From the NCBI GenBank assembly GCA_023254755.1, contig JALRKU010000179.1, positions 1-8,425 of the forward strand: a DNA stretch of 8,425 nt. The letters are read 5' to 3'. The position numbers and the translations under genes are program-made. The notes under the pieces are model-generated. The model was not told the DNA's origin. It saw only the letters and a list, made by a program, of their open reading frames with translations, and ran no database searches. Numbering within the stretch: the stretch's first letter is position 1; the number at the start of each line of letters is the position of its first letter. Positions 5,923 through 8,425 of the stretch are shown piece after piece. The stretch is from Aeromicrobium sp. GTDB lineage: Bacteria > Actinomycetota > Actinomycetes > Propionibacteriales > Nocardioidaceae.

Positions 5923-6390
5923 TCAGGTGAGGGGGAGGGGCAGCGCCTTCCAGGTCGACGAGTACTCCAGCCCGCTGCGCCGGAACAGCTGCGTCACGGG
6001 GCACCGGCGCTCGAGCTCGGCCACGAGGCGCTCGAAGGTCTCCTCGTCGGCGTCGGTCTCCACGCTCGCCTCGACGGTCACGGCGTCGAAGTTGGCGTTG
6101 CCCTCGGCTCCGCCGACGAACACCGACGGGTCGAAGTCGCCGCGCGCCGAGAAGCTGAACTCGCCGAGGGTCACGCCGAGGTCCTTCGCGACCAGCTGCG
6201 CGGAGATCTGGTTGCACGACGTCAGGGCGCCGAGCGTGTAGGCGAGTGGGCTGGGTGCGGCGTCGGCGCCGCCGAACGCGGGGTAGGTGTCGGAGTGGAA
6301 GACGTGGGCGTTCTCCCCCGCGACGGTCAGCTCCTGCGCGACGCCGGTTCCTCGGCCGTCGACGACGAAGGGCACGATCTGCTTGCTCAT
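5923..6390 (-). CDS. OsmC family peroxiredoxin-like protein
   Basis: A 155-residue OsmC/Ohr-fold protein. The two reactive cysteines of the family are present: Cys59 in ALTSCNQISAQL at the start of the long helix, and Cys130 in ERRCPVTQLF. The PSPLAYTLGAL segment before Cys59 is typical. Family members reduce organic hydroperoxides with a thiol donor, in the cytoplasm. The TSC-N form of the first motif is closer to general OsmC/YhfA-like proteins than to strict Ohr. ATG 6390 has an AGGA five bases upstream (6395 side) and starts at the natural MSKQIVPF; the frame remains open for another ~55 codons upstream, but that stretch crosses a terminator hairpin and has no coding character. It lies between the DszC-like gene and ssuD on the same strand. 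Mycothiol-dependent recycling is conceivable in this host but is not shown. Confidence 0.9.
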   Translation of the reverse strand: MSKQIVPFVVDGRGTGVAQELTVAGENAHVFHSDTYPAFGGADAAPSPLAYTLGALTSCNQISAQLVAKDLGVTLGEFSFSARGDFDPSVFVGGAEGNANFDAVTVEASVETDADEETFERLVAELERRCPVTQLFRRSGLEYSSTWKALPLPLT

Positions 6391-6436
6391 GGTGGTCCTG
6401 TTCTCTCGGTGACGAGACGAGCCTGCGCCACCGACG

Positions 6437-6475
6437 ACGGCGGTCCCGGATCCTCTTGGGATCCGAGACCGCCGT
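6437..6475 (-). terminator. Hairpin after the DszC/MsuC-like gene
   Basis: A 17-bp inverted repeat with one mismatch (6437-6453 with 6459-6475, five-base loop TCTTG) lies 30 bases past the stop of the monooxygenase gene and before osmC. GC-rich with no U tract. It may terminate or attenuate transcription, which would lower osmC and ssuD expression relative to the upstream genes or give them their own promoter. Confidence 0.75.
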
Positions 6476-6505
6476 GCAGGATTCGGCCGGCGTGCTAGGC
6501 CCGGG

Positions 6506-7750
6506 TCACGTGTACCAGGAGGGCTCGGGGACCTCGCCCAGCAGCGCGTACGCACCGACCTCCCGACGCTTGTACGCGACCGGGTCGTGCAAGGTGTGGG
6601 TGCGAGCGTTCCGCCAGAAGATGTCGAGCCCGACCGCGTTGCTGGTGGCGCGAGCGCCCGTCAGCTCGAACACCTTCGTCCCGGCCTCCAGCGAGGCGTC
6701 GGTCGCGAGCTGCTTGACCGCTGCGATGCGCACGGCGACGTGGCCGCGCTGCTCCGGGGTCACGGACTCTCGCTCCGCGTGCAGCAGCTCGGAGATCTCG
6801 AAGCCCGCGTCGTCGGCGAGAGCCTCAGCCGCCCAGATCTGCGACTGCAGTCGGCCGTAGCCCTCCAGCAGGTACCACTCGTCGCGTGCCTGCTGCTTGT
6901 CGTCACCGCCGTACGGCCAGGCGCGCGTGTTGTCGCGCGTGTACGCCGTCGCCGTCTTCAGCGCGCCCTTGGCGATGCCGAGGTAGAAGTTGGCGAAGAT
7001 CAGCTGGATCGTCGGCAGGTTGAGCGTGCCGTACGCCAGCTCGACGACCTGCTTCTTGTCGACGAAGCCGGCGGCCGACTCCCACGGGACCCTGACGTCG
7101 GTGACCGTCACGCCGCCGGACTCCGTCAGGCGCTGGCCCAGGTGGTCCCAGTCGTCGTGGTAGACGATGCCGGGCTGGTCGCTGGGCACGATCGCGAAGA
7201 CGTGCTGGTCGGTGCCCTCCAGGGTGCCCTCGAGGACGGTCAGGTCGGAGACCTTCGAGCCGGTCGAGAACGACTTGCGGCCGTTGTAGACCAGCTCGTC
7301 GCCGGCGTCGGTGATGACGAGGTCCTGGTCGCGAGGGTTGACGGCGCCGCCGAAGAACAGGTTGTTCGTCGTGTACAGCTCCTCGACGGCCGCGATCTGG
7401 TCGGGCGTGCCGACCAGCCGGACGGCCCACGCCCACAGGTAGTGGTAGCCGAGGAGCTGGCCGATCGAGCCGTCGCCCGAGGCGACCTCGCGGATGACCT
7501 GGTAGGCCAGCTCCCACGTCTGGCCGGCGCCGCCGTGCTCGACGGGGCCGAGCAGGGTGGTCAGGCCGGAGTCCTTGAGCAGCTGGACCTCGGCGGTCGG
7601 GACGGCCTGCTCGCGGTCGCGGGCGACGGCGTCGACCGCGAGGATCCCGGCGACCTCAGCGGCTCGTTCGAGCCACGCGGTCGCCGAGTCGGGCCGAGCG
7701 ACGCCGGCCCAGGGTGAGGAGGCCACGGCCTCCTGGACGGTGATGGTCAT
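6506..7750 (-). CDS. DszC/MsuC-like flavin-dependent monooxygenase (acyl-CoA dehydrogenase fold)
   Basis: A 414-residue protein with the acyl-CoA dehydrogenase fold in its monooxygenase branch (group D flavin monooxygenases). Relatives are DszC (dibenzothiophene S-oxidation), MsuC (methanesulfinate to methanesulfonate), SeuC and the SfnB sulfur-acquisition group. Shared with DszC are DGSIGQLLGYHY with His103 (DszC His92), IQLIFANFYLGIAKGALK, and FWRNARTHTLHDPVAYK with His385 and His388 (DszC His388/His391). DszC Ser163 in its HFCSG block is Thr163 here (SFSTGSK). The acyl-CoA dehydrogenase catalytic Glu pattern is not seen. ATG 7750 has AAGGA at 7757-7761 with six-base spacing; the longer in-frame start at 7816 crosses a hairpin and is rejected. 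It lies between sfnG and osmC. Family assignment is secure. Methanesulfinate as substrate is inferred from context, and thioether or sulfone substrates are alternatives. Confidence 0.88.
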   Translation of the reverse strand: MTITVQEAVASSPWAGVARPDSATAWLERAAEVAGILAVDAVARDREQAVPTAEVQLLKDSGLTTLLGPVEHGGAGQTWELAYQVIREVASGDGSIGQLLGYHYLWAWAVRLVGTPDQIAAVEELYTTNNLFFGGAVNPRDQDLVITDAGDELVYNGRKSFSTGSKVSDLTVLEGTLEGTDQHVFAIVPSDQPGIVYHDDWDHLGQRLTESGGVTVTDVRVPWESAAGFVDKKQVVELAYGTLNLPTIQLIFANFYLGIAKGALKTATAYTRDNTRAWPYGGDDKQQARDEWYLLEGYGRLQSQIWAAEALADDAGFEISELLHAERESVTPEQRGHVAVRIAAVKQLATDASLEAGTKVFELTGARATSNAVGLDIFWRNARTHTLHDPVAYKRREVGAYALLGEVPEPSWYT

Positions 7751-7753
7751 AGT

Positions 7754-7761
7754 CTTTCCTT
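7754..7761 (-). promoter_or_regulatory. Shine-Dalgarno fixing the DszC-like gene start
   Basis: AAGGAAAG on the reverse strand, with the AAGGA core six bases from ATG 7750. It decides against the in-frame upstream start at 7816. Confidence 0.7.
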
Positions 7762-7784
7762 GTCTCTCTTTCAGGGGATGACAC

Positions 7785-7814
7785 GCCCGCCGGAGCCGGA
7801 CCGCTCCGGCGGGC
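7785..7814 (-). terminator. Intercistronic hairpin between sfnG and the DszC-like gene
   Basis: A perfect 12-bp GC-rich stem (7785-7796 with 7803-7814, loop CGGACC) starts 14 bases past the sfnG stop and ends 34 bases before the next start. With a strong Shine-Dalgarno downstream and related genes on both sides, it may be an attenuator or an mRNA-stabilising or processing element rather than a full operon end. Confidence 0.6.
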
Positions 7815-7828
7815 ACCTTCTTGATGGG

Positions 7829-8425
7829 TCAGCGAGCCGGGGCCAGCTCGCCGTCACGGACGGCCTGGGCCTCGAGCTCGCGGACGATCGGCAGCACCTT
7901 CGTGCCGAAGTACTCGATGTCCTCCAGGTAGTGCAGGAACCCGAGGAGGAACAGGTCGACGCCGAGCTTCTTGTACTCGACGATGCGCGTGGCGATCTGC
8001 TCGGGCGTGCCGATCAGGCCGGTGCGGAAGCCGTCGTTGTACTGGACGAGGTCGCGGGTGGTCGAGTCGGACCACATGCCCTTGCCGTCGCCGGTCGAGG
8101 CACCCGCCTGCTGGACGGCCTGGCGGAATCCCTCGACCGCGTCGGGGTTGGCCTTCGCGATGATGTCCTCGAGGACCTCGTGCGCCTCGGCCTCGGTGTC
8201 GCGGGCGACGACGAAGCCGTTGAGGCCGAACCTGACCTGGCCCTCGCGGCCCGCGAGCGCGGCGTTCTGGTTGACCTCGAGGTACTGCTCGGTGAACCCG
8301 TCGAAGTCCTTGCCGTTGGAGAAGTACCAGTCCGCGTAGTGGCCGCCGTTACGCCGGGCCGCGGTCGAGTTGCCGCCCTGGAACAGTTCCGGGTTCGGGC
8401 GCTCGGGGGTGTTCAGCGGCTTGGG
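7829..8425 (-). CDS. sfnG: FMNH2-dependent dimethyl sulfone monooxygenase, SfnG family (partial)
   Basis: The C-terminal 198 residues of an LLM-class flavin monooxygenase; the N-terminus lies past the right edge and the frame is open to base 8425. SfnG converts dimethyl sulfone to methanesulfinate with FMNH2 and O2. The visible part carries the SfnG blocks in order: PKPLNTPERPNPELFQGG, then ADWYFSNG, FGLNGFVVARDTEAEA, IIAKANPDAVEGF, DLVQYNDGFRTGLIGTPEQI and LGFLHYLEDIEYFGTKVLP. These agree with the Pseudomonas SfnG sequence as I remember it and differ from the DszA/NtaA group. It reads first in the - strand cluster, 78 bases ahead of the DszC-like gene. Active-site residues in the N-terminal half cannot be judged. 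A related sulfonate-ester or sulfone monooxygenase (SeuA/SeuB type) is the main alternative. Confidence 0.85.
   Translation of the reverse strand, partial: PKPLNTPERPNPELFQGGNSTAARRNGGHYADWYFSNGKDFDGFTEQYLEVNQNAALAGREGQVRFGLNGFVVARDTEAEAHEVLEDIIAKANPDAVEGFRQAVQQAGASTGDGKGMWSDSTTRDLVQYNDGFRTGLIGTPEQIATRIVEYKKLGVDLFLLGFLHYLEDIEYFGTKVLPIVRELEAQAVRDGELAPAR

Noticed and set aside
6391..6555. N-terminal extension of the OsmC protein
   Set aside because: The extra residues are Arg/Pro-rich, overlap the terminator hairpin and the end of the neighbouring gene, and are absent from the family.
6506..7816. Upstream start at 7816 for the DszC-like gene
   Set aside because: It would run through a hairpin and lacks a ribosome site, while ATG 7750 has a well-spaced AAGGA.
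4722..8425. A dsz-type dibenzothiophene desulfurisation operon
   Set aside because: No DszB is present, the partial LLM protein matches SfnG rather than DszA, and the DszC-like enzyme sits with SsuD, which points to small alkyl sulfur compounds.
1..8425. CRISPR arrays, tRNA or rRNA genes, insertion sequences, attachment sites, riboswitches
   Set aside because: No regularly spaced repeats, cloverleaf-like or rRNA sequence, transposase motifs or terminal inverted repeats were seen on either strand.

Overview
From about base 144 onward the window is high-GC DNA with strong G/C third-position bias. It carries mshA, the mycothiol glycosyltransferase, so the host is an actinobacterium. Gene order and protein style would fit Nocardioidaceae or a related group, but I cannot fix the genus. 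The first ~143 bases are different: about 40% GC, made of two pieces, each joined to its neighbour exactly at a GATC. I read them as foreign fragments ligated or mis-assembled onto the true sequence.

Layout. 1-143: chimeric leader, an unidentified reading-frame tail followed by a reverse-strand patatin fragment. 141-233: last 31 codons of a + strand gene, probably an MFS drug-efflux transporter, followed by a strong hairpin at 251-287. 297-1043 (-): SDR oxidoreductase, divergent from 1094-2398 (+) mshA, which overlaps 2395-2883 (+) YbjN-domain gene by ATGA. 2890-3405 (-): small membrane-anchored protein of unknown function. 3406-3597: spacer with a candidate leaderless promoter. 3598-4101 and 4098-4601 (+): two flavin reductases of different folds, also ATGA-coupled. 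4602-4721: convergent spacer. Then a reverse-strand cluster, in transcription order: sfnG-like dimethyl sulfone monooxygenase (7829-8425, N-terminus off the window), DszC/MsuC-like flavin monooxygenase (6506-7750), OsmC-family protein (5923-6390) and SsuD-like alkanesulfonate monooxygenase (4722-5852).

How it works together. The right half looks like a compact organosulfur scavenging locus. SfnG would cleave dimethyl sulfone to methanesulfinate. The DszC/MsuC-like enzyme could oxidise the sulfinate to methanesulfonate. SsuD/MsuD would release sulfite. All three need reduced FMN from a separate reductase, and two such reductases sit immediately across the convergent spacer. The OsmC protein inside the run is a plausible peroxide scavenger for these oxygen-activating enzymes. 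The family assignments are firm. The step-by-step pathway and the role of OsmC are inference. The left half (SDR, mshA, ybjN) is ordinary actinobacterial core sequence.
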